Source of the DNA: Streptomyces sp. NBC_01454
Lineage (GTDB): Bacteria > Actinomycetota > Actinomycetes > Streptomycetales > Streptomycetaceae
DNA length: 64,000 bases
Direction: 5' to 3'
NCBI RefSeq assembly: GCF_036227565.1
Contig: NZ_CP109460.1
Span: 7,750,001 to 7,814,000 of the forward strand
The notes under the pieces are model-generated. The model had not been told where the DNA came from. It did not search any database and worked only from the letters and a program-made list of their open reading frames with translations. The position numbers and the translations under genes were made by a program. Below, piece by piece: positions 17,071-25,452 of the stretch (within the stretch, counting starts at the first letter, position 1; each line of letters opens with the position of its first letter).

Positions 17071-17113
17071 CTCGCGGGTGGGGCCCGGCGGAATGCCGGG
17101 CCCCACCCGCGAG
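17071..17113. terminator. Terminator after csbD-like gene
   Basis: A perfect 19-bp stem (CTCGCGGGTGGGGCCCGGC and complement) with a 5-nt loop GGAAT, 13 nt after the stop. Confidence 0.9.
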
Positions 17114-17184
17114 TCCGGCGTCCCTCCGTCGGCAGGCGTTCGAGGAGAGGGGGACAGCGGGAGAGCGGGAGAGCGGAGAGTGAT

Positions 17185-18402
17185 GTGAGCGGTGTGGCAG
17201 ACGAGCGGCGGGTGGGTTCGACTCAGCAGAGCCGGCCGGCCCGGTCCGCTCAGTGGTGGCGGCGCGCATGGGGGTGGGAGGGCCATGAGCGTCACACGGT
17301 GCTGCTGATCGGGAAGAGCACGCTCGCCGCCACGCTCGCCTGGGTGCTCTCCTCCAACGTCCTCCACGCGCAGTCGCCGGCGTTCGCGCCGTTCTCCGCG
17401 GTGCTGATCATGCAGGTGACGGTCTACCAGTCGCTCCTGCAGTCCACGCGCTACGTGGGGGCGGTGGCCGCGGGTGTGGCAGTGCAGGCCGCTCTTGGGT
17501 TTCTGGGCGGCCCTGACCTGCTGACTTTCGCTCTGGTGGCGTTGGTCGCGCTCTCCATCGGGCGGTGGCCCGCCCTTGGCTCGCAGGGCTCGCAGGTGGC
17601 CACCGCGGCGTTCTTCGCGTTCTCCACCTATCTCTCCGCCACCTCCGACCTCGACAAGATCACCCAGCTCGGACAGATCATCCTGCTGGTCCTCATCGGG
17701 TGCGGTGTCGGCGTCCTGGTGAACGTGACCGTCTTCCCGCCGTTGCGGCTTCGCGGCGCCGAACACGGCATCCGCTCCCTCGCCGACGCGCAGCGCGACC
17801 TGGTCAGCGACATGTACCCGGCGCTGCGCCGAGGAGAACTCGACGAGGAACGCGCCGCACACTGGCGGGAGCGGGCCGACCGGACCGGAGAACTCGTCGC
17901 CCAGGCCCGGACGGGCCTGCGAACGGCCCGCGAAAGCATCCAGTACAACCCGCGCCGCCTCCTGCGCCGACACCGCGGCCGCACGAGTTTCGAGGGCTAT
18001 GGCGCGGTACTGGAAGCACTGGAGCGGACGCTCTACCAGCTGGCATCCCTCACCCGCAGCCTGGACCAGTGGAGCAAGGCGGAACACGAGGAACACCACA
18101 ACTACCGGTCTTTCCTGCGGTGTTATGCCGACTTCATGGAGTCCATCGCCGAGATCAACCAGGTCCTCGCCGCACTCGACGAGGACAAGCTGAATGCGCA
18201 TGCCCCGCAGCTGTGCCGGCTGTCGGACCAGGCACAGCAGTGCCGCCACCGCGTGAGCGAACAGGCCGAGCAGGACGACCTGCCACTCATGGACCCGGCT
18301 CATCCGTACGGAGTCCTCGTCCTCGAGGCCACCCGCCTCATGGAGGAATTCCAGTACACCTGCGACGTACTCCAGCACCACGTCGACCAGCGAGCCACGT
18401 AG
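17185..18402 (+). CDS. FUSC/aromatic-acid-exporter-like membrane protein
   Basis: A 405-residue protein. The first 190 residues contain five or six membrane helices (LLIGKSTLAATLAWVLSSNV, FAPFSAVLIMQVTVYQSLLQ, VGAVAAGVAVQAALGFLGG, IILLVLIGCGVGVLVNVTVF), the hallmark of the FUSC/ArAE_1 family. The rest is a cytosolic helical domain rich in Glu and Arg (LADAQRDLVSDMYPALRRGE). GTG was chosen because GGAGAG lies just upstream and the frame before it is not coding-like. The family includes aromatic acid exporters; the substrate here is unknown. Confidence 0.85.
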   Translation: MSGVADERRVGSTQQSRPARSAQWWRRAWGWEGHERHTVLLIGKSTLAATLAWVLSSNVLHAQSPAFAPFSAVLIMQVTVYQSLLQSTRYVGAVAAGVAVQAALGFLGGPDLLTFALVALVALSIGRWPALGSQGSQVATAAFFAFSTYLSATSDLDKITQLGQIILLVLIGCGVGVLVNVTVFPPLRLRGAEHGIRSLADAQRDLVSDMYPALRRGELDEERAAHWRERADRTGELVAQARTGLRTARESIQYNPRRLLRRHRGRTSFEGYGAVLEALERTLYQLASLTRSLDQWSKAEHEEHHNYRSFLRCYADFMESIAEINQVLAALDEDKLNAHAPQLCRLSDQAQQCRHRVSEQAEQDDLPLMDPAHPYGVLVLEATRLMEEFQYTCDVLQHHVDQRAT

Positions 18403-18403
18403 C

Positions 18404-18448
18404 GCAACCCGCGCAACCTGCGGGACCCGCAGGACCCGCAGGACCCGC
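18404..18448. repeat. 9-bp tandem repeat, five copies
   Basis: Five units of the form GCAACCCGC to AGGACCCGC directly after the FUSC gene, between two convergent stop codons. It may have replaced or destabilised a terminator. Confidence 0.65.
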
Positions 18449-18452
18449 GAAG

Positions 18453-18680
18453 CTAGTCGTGCTGCCCTGACCGACCTGTGCGGCGCCGCCGCAAGGCCGG
18501 ACCGGCCAGGGCGGGGAACGCGATGACCCCGACCACGCTGGGAACGAAGCCGGGATCGCCGGCCCCGGACTGCAGCACGGCGGCCAGGAGCTGGGCACCG
18601 GCCAGTGCCGCGAGCCCGAGGTAGATCCATCCCGCCCAGGCGGGGTGGGCGAGCGTGGAGGGTGCGCTGCGTTGGTTCAT
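18453..18680 (-). CDS. Small two-helix membrane protein
   Basis: A 75-residue protein with helices WIYLGLAALAGAQLLAAVLQ and PSVVGVIAFPALAGPAL, an N-terminal polar stretch (MNQRSAPSTLAHPAWAG) and a basic end RRRRTGRSGQHD. Ribosome site is weak. It is convergent with the FUSC gene. No family recognised; the clean hydrophobicity pattern and matching codon bias support a real gene. Confidence 0.6.
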   Translation of the reverse strand: MNQRSAPSTLAHPAWAGWIYLGLAALAGAQLLAAVLQSGAGDPGFVPSVVGVIAFPALAGPALRRRRTGRSGQHD

Positions 18681-18860
18681 TGTCCGCGTATGCCCTGCGA
18701 CGCCCTTCTCAAGACGCCAGCGGCCCCACACACTTCCACCCAGCGCATGGACTCCACGGGGGCGAGCCCTGCGCCGGGCCCCCGCGTGGTCCCGGCGCTT
18801 GCCTCCCGGTGTGCCGGGTACGCGCCTTGAATGATGCAACAGGCTTTTGCCACCTCGCAG

Positions 18861-19164
18861 ATGAACGTACAGCTGGCCGCTCGGCCCGGCGCGAGCGCTG
18901 TCCTGCTCACGCTCGTGGGAGTTGGTCGTAGCCCTGCTGATCGGCGCCTTCGCCTGGGGGCGGCGTGTCAGGTCCCGGGAACCGGGCCCGCCCCGCCCCG
19001 AGGAGCAACCGCGACTGCCGAACGGCAAGGCGGTGGGCGACGTGGTGGAGCGCCGGGAACCCGATGAGTTCCCACGGACACACCGGCGGCGGAAGCCGCA
19101 CGAGCTGAAGGGCGACGGGATCGAGTCCCGCCCCGCCTCCGGCCGACGCGACCGGACACGGTGA
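18861..19164 (+). pseudogene. DUF6479-like membrane protein, frameshifted
   Basis: Reading from ATG gives MNVQLAARPGASAVLLTLVG and then shifts out of frame. The next frame, open from 18922, continues LVVALLIGAFAWGRRVRSRE, PPRPEEQPRLP, REPDEFPRTHRRRKPHELKG, the recognisable DUF6479 pattern (one helix, then a Pro/Glu/Arg tail). Removing one G at 18919-18921 joins the two into TLVGLVVALLIG. So either one base was inserted, or the base call is wrong, or translation begins at TTG 18922 with GGGAG just before it and gives a shortened protein. Intact members are single-pass membrane proteins of unknown function. Confidence 0.65.
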
Positions 19165-19207
19165 ACTCCGTGTCCCGAAGCGCGTGAACCGCAAAGAAGG
19201 GAAGACG

Positions 19208-19600
19208 ATGGCGGAAGAAGCAGCCCAGTCCCATCAAGGTGCGGCCCGGGTTCAGGTGCAGGTGTCCGGCTGCTCCGCCGAGGACGCGGAGACGGTCTTC
19301 AGCGGGCTCAACTCGGTATGCACGTCCGACCGTTCGCAGGACGACGCACCTCGCCCTTCGGAAGGGAAGCGGCCGATCGTGTGGACTGCGACCGCCGACG
19401 TATCGGAGGAGCCGGCCGAGGCTGCGCCTCTCCTGCTGACGGCACCGGTTACCGTCACCCTCCAGGGCAGCCAGTGGGCGGTCGACCGGCTGCACGCGGG
19501 CCTGACCTCCGTGTTCTCGGTCCAGCGAGTCGGTTCCACGTCAGGTGACCAGGAGCGCGAGGCGCAACTGCGCTTGGTGACCCGGCCCACGGCAGCCTGA
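19208..19600 (+). CDS. Hypothetical soluble protein with ferredoxin-like pattern
   Basis: A 130-residue protein with two alternating strand/helix units: ARVQVQVSGCSAEDAETVFS at the N-terminus and APVTVTLQGSQWAVDRLHAG in the second half, joined by an acidic linker. The pattern of beta-strand, helix with DAE/AVD, suggests a small alpha/beta domain repeated twice. A GAAGGGAAG ribosome site precedes the ATG. Codon bias fits a real gene. I do not recognise the family; it lies between the DUF6479 remnant and the DNA glycosylase without sharing an obvious operon. Confidence 0.65.
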   Translation: MAEEAAQSHQGAARVQVQVSGCSAEDAETVFSGLNSVCTSDRSQDDAPRPSEGKRPIVWTATADVSEEPAEAAPLLLTAPVTVTLQGSQWAVDRLHAGLTSVFSVQRVGSTSGDQEREAQLRLVTRPTAA

Positions 19601-19805
19601 GACGTCGCGGCCGGAGGCAGGCGGCGCGAGCCCGCAGGTGCACATGCGCCGCCGCCGGCCGCGCGCCAGAGTGAGAGAGGAGGCTTTCGAAGAAGGCGCC
19701 AAGAAGGGCGGTCGGGACCATGACCGAAAGGGACGGGCCGGACACGTACCGTGGCGGCCCGCACTGGGTCCGTCCCCGCGGGGAGTGTCCTGACCCGGAG
19801 GAATG

Positions 19806-20582
19806 ATGCCCGAGCTGCCGGATGTTGAGGGATTCCGTCGGGTGCTGGTCGCCTGTGGCCGACGGTGTGTCACCGACATCGAGGTGCGTGACGCCGGGGT
19901 GCTGCGGGGTGTCACCGAGAAGCGGCTGTGCAAGGAAGGCGAGGGAAGCCGGCTCGGGAGGGCCTGGCGGCACGGCAAGTGGTTGTTCGCGCCCACGGAG
20001 GGCGGCCCCGCTTTCGTCTTTCACTTCGGGATGACGGGATCACTGTGGTGCTGTTCCCCCGACGAGCCGTACGCCACCCATGACCGCCTCGTATTCACCC
20101 TCGACGACGTCCGTAGCCTGCGCTACCGCGATCAACGCAAGCTCCAGGGAGTGCGGTGGGCCGACGAGGCGGCCGTCGAACGGATTCTGGACCGGCTGGG
20201 GCCCGACGCGCTGGCCGTGGACCGGGCGGAGTTGACGGAGCTGTTGTCCGGGCGGCGGGGCGCCGTCAAGAGTGCGCTGATGGACCAGTCCGTGCTCGCG
20301 GGTCTCGGCAATCTGCTGTGTGACGAGATTCTCTGGCGGGCCCGGATCGATCCCCGGACACCGGCGCGCGAGCTGAGCGGCACGGAGGACCGGCGCCTCC
20401 ACGCGGCGATGGGCCGGGTCCTGCGTACCTCCGTGCGCGCCGGCTGTGTGCCGCCGCGGCGTACCTGGCTCACGGGGCGCAGGGACGACAGCACGCCGCT
20501 GTGCCCCCGGTGCGGCCGGCCGCTGAACTCCGGCCGCACGGCCGGACGCCGCACCGTCTGGTGTCCGCACTGCCAGCCCTGA
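19806..20582 (+). CDS. Fpg/Nei-family DNA glycosylase
   Basis: A 258-residue base-excision glycosylase/AP lyase. The start chosen yields MPELPDVEG, in which Pro2 becomes the catalytic N-terminal residue after Met removal and Glu3 is the second catalytic residue; the ATG one codon earlier would block this. FHFGMTGSLW, the helix-two-turn-helix segment GAVKSALMDQSVLAGLGNLLCDEILW, and a zinc finger CPRCG...WCPHCQP follow. Removes oxidised bases from DNA. The ribosome site GGAGG fits the second ATG better. Which of the Streptomyces Fpg/Nei paralogues it is cannot be decided. Confidence 0.9.
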   Translation: MPELPDVEGFRRVLVACGRRCVTDIEVRDAGVLRGVTEKRLCKEGEGSRLGRAWRHGKWLFAPTEGGPAFVFHFGMTGSLWCCSPDEPYATHDRLVFTLDDVRSLRYRDQRKLQGVRWADEAAVERILDRLGPDALAVDRAELTELLSGRRGAVKSALMDQSVLAGLGNLLCDEILWRARIDPRTPARELSGTEDRRLHAAMGRVLRTSVRAGCVPPRRTWLTGRRDDSTPLCPRCGRPLNSGRTAGRRTVWCPHCQP

Positions 20583-20686
20583 ACGGTGCTTCCCGTGAAC
20601 TGGGTGCGGGGGCACGGTGGTGGCGCTTGACGGGTGCCTGGCCGGTGCCGATCTGCTGCCCCTTGAACCACATCGTGCCGGAGGCG

Positions 20687-20869
20687 AGGCAACGCCACCT
20701 CGAGCGGCTGCTCGCCTACTCCACGGTCGCGCACACCGGGCTGTTCCTGATCGGCCTGGCGCAGCTCGACGCGGCGGGCATCGGGGGAGTGGCCCTGTAC
20801 GTCCTGGCGCATGCCGGGGTCAAGGCGTTCCTGGCGGGCGTCACGCTCTTGGGAGCCCTGATCGTCTGA
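20687..20869 (+). pseudogene. Remnant of a proton-antiporter-like subunit (NuoN/L or MrpD type)
   Basis: About 60 codons read RQRHLERLLAYSTVAHTGLF, LIGLAQLDAAGIGGVALYVL, AHAGVKAFLAGVTLL, which matches the conserved helix with AYSTxxHxG and the Lys-containing HxxxKA motif of complex I / Mrp antiporter subunits. Everything before and after is missing, and no start with a ribosome site is present. A decayed fragment of a large membrane protein. Confidence 0.6.
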
Positions 20870-20872
20870 CCG

Positions 20873-20910
20873 TCCGGTGTCCTGGCCTTCCGGTGTCCTG
20901 GCCTTCCGGG
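20873..20910. repeat. 16-bp tandem repeat, two copies
   Basis: TCCGGTGTCCTGGCCT twice in a row, followed by the first six bases of a third copy; located between the antiporter remnant and the SDR stop codon. Confidence 0.6.
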
Positions 20911-20972
20911 GCGGAGAGGGACGGCGAGCCGCCGTGCGGACGAGCCGCCTGTGCCCCCGCCCGGCCGACGCT

Positions 20973-21944
20973 TCACCCCCGCTGGTTGAAGCGCCCGGCT
21001 GCCCGTTCGTTGAGTACGCCCAGTACCCCGCGCAACCGCCGGGCGGGCGGCTGTTCCTCCGCCTCGATCCGCAGGCCCTCCGCCGTGCCGGAGCCGCCGT
21101 CGCGAGGCAGCAGCCGGCTCACCGCCGACAGCAGCCGAGTGGTGAACACCGGTGCCACGCCGTGCGCCACCGCACCCAGTTTCGCCGCGGGGGTGAGCAC
21201 GATCCGCGACCGGCGTCGCTGCACCGCGGAGACGATGCGCTCCGCCGCCCGCTCGGCGTTCATCGACAGGACGGGCGCACCGGCCAGCGCCTGGAACCAG
21301 GCGTACTCGCGCCGCCGGTCACCGCCGAACCGGGCGTGCAGATGCGAGCCGGTCCGCATGAGTCCGGGATGCACCCCGGTGACGGTCACCCCGTGTGCGG
21401 CCTCCTCCGCGTGCAGCCCTTCGGCCAGTGCGGCGACCGCCGACTTGGCGCACGAGTACGGCAACAGATGCGGCACCGCCAGCAGGCCGCCGACCGACCC
21501 GACGAGCGCCAGCCGGCCGCCCGCCGGACTGCGCCGGAGGTAGGGAAGAGCGGCGAGCGCGGTGTTCAGAGCCCCGTGGAAGATGGCGTCCATGGCGTCG
21601 CGGAACCCTTCGGCCCCGAGGGATTCCGCCGGGCCGACCTGGATGATGCCCGCGTTGGCGATGACGATGTCCAGCCGGCCGTGGGGCCGCGCGATCTCGG
21701 CGAAACACTCCCGCACCGCAGCGCCGTCGCGCACATCGCACACCACGCCGCGCACCACGCAGCCCCTCGCCCTGGTGAGTTTGCCGACCGCCCGGTCCAG
21801 TTCGGCCGCGTCGCGTGCCAGCAGCACCACATCGCAGCCACGGGACAGGAGTTGACGGGCCATCAGGAAGCCGAGGCCGCGTGAGCCGCCGGTGACCACG
21901 GCGGTGAGCCCTTCGACCGAGGGAGCGGCCGGCAACACCTGCAT
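20973..21944 (-). CDS. SDR-family NAD(P)-dependent oxidoreductase
   Basis: A 323-residue classical short-chain dehydrogenase with cofactor motif TGGSRGLG, NAG (IVIANAGII), catalytic Ser in LVGSVGG and Y-x-x-x-K (PYSCAKSAVAAL). The long C-terminal extension with hydrophobic helix (KLGAVAHGVAPVFTTRLLSAVSRLL) resembles SDRs that bind membranes or lipids. ATG preceded by GAAGGG with 6-nt spacing. Stands alone; substrate unknown. A related SDR with the same architecture is at 39032. Confidence 0.9.
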   Translation of the reverse strand: MQVLPAAPSVEGLTAVVTGGSRGLGFLMARQLLSRGCDVVLLARDAAELDRAVGKLTRARGCVVRGVVCDVRDGAAVRECFAEIARPHGRLDIVIANAGIIQVGPAESLGAEGFRDAMDAIFHGALNTALAALPYLRRSPAGGRLALVGSVGGLLAVPHLLPYSCAKSAVAALAEGLHAEEAAHGVTVTGVHPGLMRTGSHLHARFGGDRRREYAWFQALAGAPVLSMNAERAAERIVSAVQRRRSRIVLTPAAKLGAVAHGVAPVFTTRLLSAVSRLLPRDGGSGTAEGLRIEAEEQPPARRLRGVLGVLNERAAGRFNQRG

Positions 21945-22102
21945 GAGGAGCCCTTCCGTCGAGCCCTTCGCCCGCCATCGGAGGTGGCGGGCGGGCCGCA
22001 CCGCAGTAGGGACGTGCGCTTCGCCCCTTCGACGCTACCCGGAGGCGCTCCGGCACGCATGTGCGCCGGCAGCGGGAGGCGGGTGGTGCGGTCCTCGCTG
22101 CC

Positions 22103-23044
22103 TCACCCGGCGCCCGGCAGCCGGACCTGGACGGTTCCGGCCTCATCGACGCGCACCTGGAAGGAGGGCTGCGGAGCTGTCGCCGGGCCGCGGACATTCG
22201 CGCCGTCCACGAGCCGGAAGACGCTGCCGTGCCAGGGGCACTGCACGCACCCCTCGGCGACCGTGCCCTCCGACAGGGGGCCGGACAGATGACTGCAGCG
22301 GTCGGCGAGGACGCGGATGTCCCCGCCCGTCTGGCGGACGACGAGCAGCGGCACTTCGCCCAGCTGCCGGCGCACGGCCTCACCCACCGGGAAGTCCAGC
22401 ACGCTTCCCATCGTCTGCCAGGTGTCCTCCAGCAGGTGCGGTACGGGCTCCGCCTTGTTGGGACCCGCGGCCTGGCGGAACGCGAGGTGTCCGCCGAGCA
22501 TCCCGCCGGCGCCCGCCGCGCACAGGCCCGCCATGCCGAGCACCTTGCCCAGCGCCGTACGGCCGCGGCCACGCTGCACCCATGACTGCGCGTACAGGCC
22601 GACGGCCACGGCAGTCGACATCGCGTGCACCAGACCGGTGCGCTTCTGGTCCGCGTGCTGCTCGGCCCAGTCCACCCAGCCCGCCCACGAGGCGGGAGCG
22701 GCAGCGAGGACGCCCACCCCGATCAGCAGGCGGGCCCCGCGGCGATGACCGGGCACGACATCCAGCACGGCGGAGGACAGCCACGCCCCGATCGGCACCT
22801 GTACCAGCACCGGGTGGAGGGGATGGCCGATGGGCAGTCCGTGCAGCACATCACGCGCCCGCCCCAAGGGAAGAGCACGCACCACCCGCTCCATCGGGGT
22901 GATCATGACGTCCAGCGCTTTGCTGCGGCCGAGCGCATCGAGGGAATGCAGGAGCGCCTCGCCCGCACGGGTGACGTTCCCCTTCACCTGGTCCGCGCTC
23001 GGTACGAAAGGTCCGCTTCCGCTGGATCGGGCAGTCACTCGCAC
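22103..23044 (-). CDS. Rieske [2Fe-2S] protein with DUF2231 membrane domain
   Basis: A 313-residue fusion. The middle (about 80-190) is a DUF2231 membrane domain beginning LHGLPIGHPLHPVLVQVPIG with four helices; the C-terminal 100 residues form a Rieske domain with ligands CSHL and CPWHG (C-x-H...C-x-x-H). The GTG was preferred to the ATG two codons earlier since AGGAGG ends exactly at that ATG but is 6 nt before the GTG. Probably an inner-membrane electron-transfer protein; redox partner unknown, and no oxygenase is nearby. Confidence 0.88.
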   Translation of the reverse strand: MRVTARSSGSGPFVPSADQVKGNVTRAGEALLHSLDALGRSKALDVMITPMERVVRALPLGRARDVLHGLPIGHPLHPVLVQVPIGAWLSSAVLDVVPGHRRGARLLIGVGVLAAAPASWAGWVDWAEQHADQKRTGLVHAMSTAVAVGLYAQSWVQRGRGRTALGKVLGMAGLCAAGAGGMLGGHLAFRQAAGPNKAEPVPHLLEDTWQTMGSVLDFPVGEAVRRQLGEVPLLVVRQTGGDIRVLADRCSHLSGPLSEGTVAEGCVQCPWHGSVFRLVDGANVRGPATAPQPSFQVRVDEAGTVQVRLPGAG

Positions 23045-23067
23045 GGTCATCCTCCTGTCGTCCGCCC

Positions 23068-23217
23068 TCACCTGCGGACGGCGTTTTCCTGGAGCCCGGT
23101 GTCGAACTGCTGGCCTCGTTCGTCGGGTGGTGCGTCGGCCTCGCACTCCGCACGCTCTCCCAGCGTGCCATCCGGCCGCTGTTCGTGCGCGAGCTGTCCC
23201 TTTTCCCGAGATGTCAT
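23068..23217 (-). CDS. Possible small polar protein
   Basis: A 49-codon frame (MTSREKGQLAHEQRPDGTLG, then DAPPDERGQQFDTGLQENAVRR) immediately upstream of the Rieske gene and in the same direction. Composition resembles short disordered Streptomyces proteins, but the ribosome site is weak and third-position G/C is only moderate. Could be a leader peptide gene or chance. Confidence 0.35.
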   Translation of the reverse strand: MTSREKGQLAHEQRPDGTLGERAECEADAPPDERGQQFDTGLQENAVRR

Positions 23218-23332
23218 CGTGGCGATCAGTGTGACGCGTGCCCGTGGGGCAGGGGCTGAAACGGGGGCGGCCGACCGCACGACGTGAGGAGAACGGCGGC
23301 AGCGTGGAAAGGCATCGTGGCGGGGCGAACCG

Positions 23333-24517
23333 TCAGGGCGTCAGCACGGTTTTGATCATGCCGTCTTCCTTGGCTTGGAAGGTCTCATAGGCCTGGGGGC
23401 CCTCTTCGAGAGGCAGGGTGTGGGTGGCGAAGCTCTCCACTCCGAGGACGTCCTCGTCATTGAGGAGCGGCATGATGTCGTTCACCCAGTGCCTGACGTT
23501 GGCCTGGCCCATGCGCAGTTGGACCTGCTTGTCGAAGAGCGTCATCATCGGTACGGGGTCCACGGAACCGCCGTAGACACCGATGAGAGAGAGCGTGCCG
23601 CCGCGTCGCACGGCGTCGACAGCGGTGTTGAACGCCGCCATGCTGTCCACGCCGGCCCGGCCCAGTACCTTCTCACCGATCGCGTCGGGGAGCAGACCGG
23701 CAAACCGCTGGGCGGTTCTCGCCAGCGGAGCGCCGTGTGCCTCCATGCCGACCGCTTCGATGACCGCATCCGTGCCACGCCCTGCCGTGAGCCGGCGGAT
23801 CTCCTCACCCACCTCGTTGCCGTATTCGTCGAGGTCGAGGGTGTGGACGCCCCGGCTGCGGGCCCGGGCGAGGCGTTCGGGAACCAGGTCGACCCCGATG
23901 ACTGTGCTCGCGCCCTGGTGAAGGGCGATGCGGGCCGCCATCTCACCGATGGGGCCCAGACCGAGGACGGTGACGGTCCCTCCTGGCCGGATGCCGGCGT
24001 AGGCGACGGACTGCCAGGCGGTGGGCAGCACGTCGGAGAGATAGACGAACCGCTGGTCCGGCGGCCCGTGCGGCACCTTGACCGGGAGGGTGTTCCCGAA
24101 CGGGACGCGCAGGAACTCCGCCTGTCCCCCCGGTACTTGGCCGTAGAGCTTGGAGAAGCCGAACAGCGAAGCCCCCATGCCGCGATCCTTGACCTGGGTG
24201 GTCTCACACTGCGACTGAAGCCCCCGCTCGCACATCCAGCAGGTGCCGCAGGAGACGTTGAAGGGTACGACGACGCGGTCACCGACGGAGACGGCCGTGA
24301 CGTCAGGGCCGACCTCTTCGACGATGCCCATGGGCTCGTGACCGAGGATGTCGCCGACATCGAGGAACGGGCCGAGCACCTCGTAGAGGTGCAGGTCGGA
24401 CCCGCAGATACCGGTGGAAGTGATCCGGACGACGATGTCCGTCGGCTCCTCGATCTTCGGATCGGGCACCGTGTCGATGCGTACGTCGCGCTTTCCATGC
24501 CAGGTCAGGGCCCTCAT
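23333..24517 (-). CDS. Zinc-dependent alcohol/formaldehyde dehydrogenase
   Basis: A 394-residue medium-chain dehydrogenase. Catalytic zinc ligands lie in GICGSDLH (C38) and GHEPMG (H60-E61); the structural zinc site has C90, C93, C96 and C104 (CGTCWMCERGLQSQC); the NAD site is GLGPIGEMAARIA. Long insertions around the NVSCGTC and AVGMEAHG regions resemble the glutathione-independent formaldehyde dehydrogenase group. GAGGAGTAGCG precedes the ATG. Stands alone in an operon of one. Oxidises an alcohol or hydrated aldehyde with NAD; exact substrate unproven. Confidence 0.9.
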   Translation of the reverse strand: MRALTWHGKRDVRIDTVPDPKIEEPTDIVVRITSTGICGSDLHLYEVLGPFLDVGDILGHEPMGIVEEVGPDVTAVSVGDRVVVPFNVSCGTCWMCERGLQSQCETTQVKDRGMGASLFGFSKLYGQVPGGQAEFLRVPFGNTLPVKVPHGPPDQRFVYLSDVLPTAWQSVAYAGIRPGGTVTVLGLGPIGEMAARIALHQGASTVIGVDLVPERLARARSRGVHTLDLDEYGNEVGEEIRRLTAGRGTDAVIEAVGMEAHGAPLARTAQRFAGLLPDAIGEKVLGRAGVDSMAAFNTAVDAVRRGGTLSLIGVYGGSVDPVPMMTLFDKQVQLRMGQANVRHWVNDIMPLLNDEDVLGVESFATHTLPLEEGPQAYETFQAKEDGMIKTVLTP

Positions 24518-24962
24518 CGCTACTCCTCACGAGTGCGTTCGCGGCGAGCCGCGCCAGAGCGCGAATCCCTACGCCCCCTGCTCCCACCATGCGATGGCCC
24601 GAGCTCCGCCGCAGGGCGGACGACGCCGCCGAGAACCTTGACGCGGGCCGACCCCGGCTCGTGGTGCCCCGTCGGGCGTCGCGCCGGCCGCTCCGTCGGG
24701 GAGAGGTGCCGCAGCGGAAAAAGTACCCGCACACCCGGCGGACAGCTCTGCCCGCAGGGCCTCTCCGGCGCACGGAAAACCTCCAACTGACCGGCGCTGA
24801 TTCCGGTGGCCGGGCGTACCGTGCGACGGGAGAAGAGAAACTCCCCCGTACCGGCCCGTGAGGCGAGCATTCACGGGTGCCCGCTTTCCGGTGGAGGAAA
24901 CAGCAGGTTTCGGGACCATGCGAAAAAGGTGCGGGCGCAAGGCTGTTCGGAGGTTGATGACC
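24518..24962. other. Intergenic stretch without a convincing gene
   Basis: Contains the divergent promoters of the dehydrogenase (minus) and the hydrophobic peptide (plus). Only Arg-rich frames with no family character were found. Confidence 0.5.
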
Positions 24963-25133
24963 ATGGTTCCCCTGCTCCTCGTCCTGCTCCTCGCTCTCCT
25001 GCTTTTCGGTGCCGGCTTCGCGCTCAAGGCCCTGTGGATCGTCGCGGTGGTGGTGCTGGCCTTCTGGCTGGTGGGCTTCGTGATGCGCTCCGCCGGAACC
25101 GGTGGCGCGCGCGGCCGGTGGTATCGCTGGTAG
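24963..25133 (+). CDS. Small hydrophobic membrane peptide, copy 2
   Basis: A 56-residue peptide with two helices (MVPLLLVLLLALLLFGAGFA and LWIVAVVVLAFWLVGFVM) and the tail RGRWYRW. It differs from the copy at 16559 at six positions, mostly conservative. GGAGGT is 7-8 nt upstream within a shared leader CGGAGGTTGAT. It is followed by a strong terminator, so it is transcribed alone. Function unknown; the duplication suggests dosage or condition-specific use. Confidence 0.8.
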   Translation: MVPLLLVLLLALLLFGAGFALKALWIVAVVVLAFWLVGFVMRSAGTGGARGRWYRW

Positions 25134-25168
25134 CCATGCGTCGAACGGCGCCGGTCCACCGGAATCGA

Positions 25169-25201
25169 GGGGTGCGGCAACAGAAATTGTTGCCGCACCC
25201 C
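25169..25201 (+). terminator. Terminator after hydrophobic peptide copy 2
   Basis: A 14-bp perfect stem (GGGGTGCGGCAACA and complement), 5-nt loop GAAAT, then GCTTTTCC. Confidence 0.88.
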
Positions 25202-25452
25202 GCTTTTCCTTTCCGACCCCGGATTACCGGTGCTATCGCCCCACGCCGGCGGGCAGGTAAGGCCGGTATCGCCGGTTGTGCCGTCCGGGTTTGCACCTCG
25301 GATGCGCCGCACACCGAGCTGGGTTCGTCCGAACGGCGGGTGGTGGAATGGCGATTTGATAACGTCGCCCGTGCGGCGAAGATCGTTTGCCCCGTCCGCG
25401 CAGAGCGTTTTCCGGTGGGGATGTCGGCTCGAGAGGCGGAGTTCAGGTGAAG

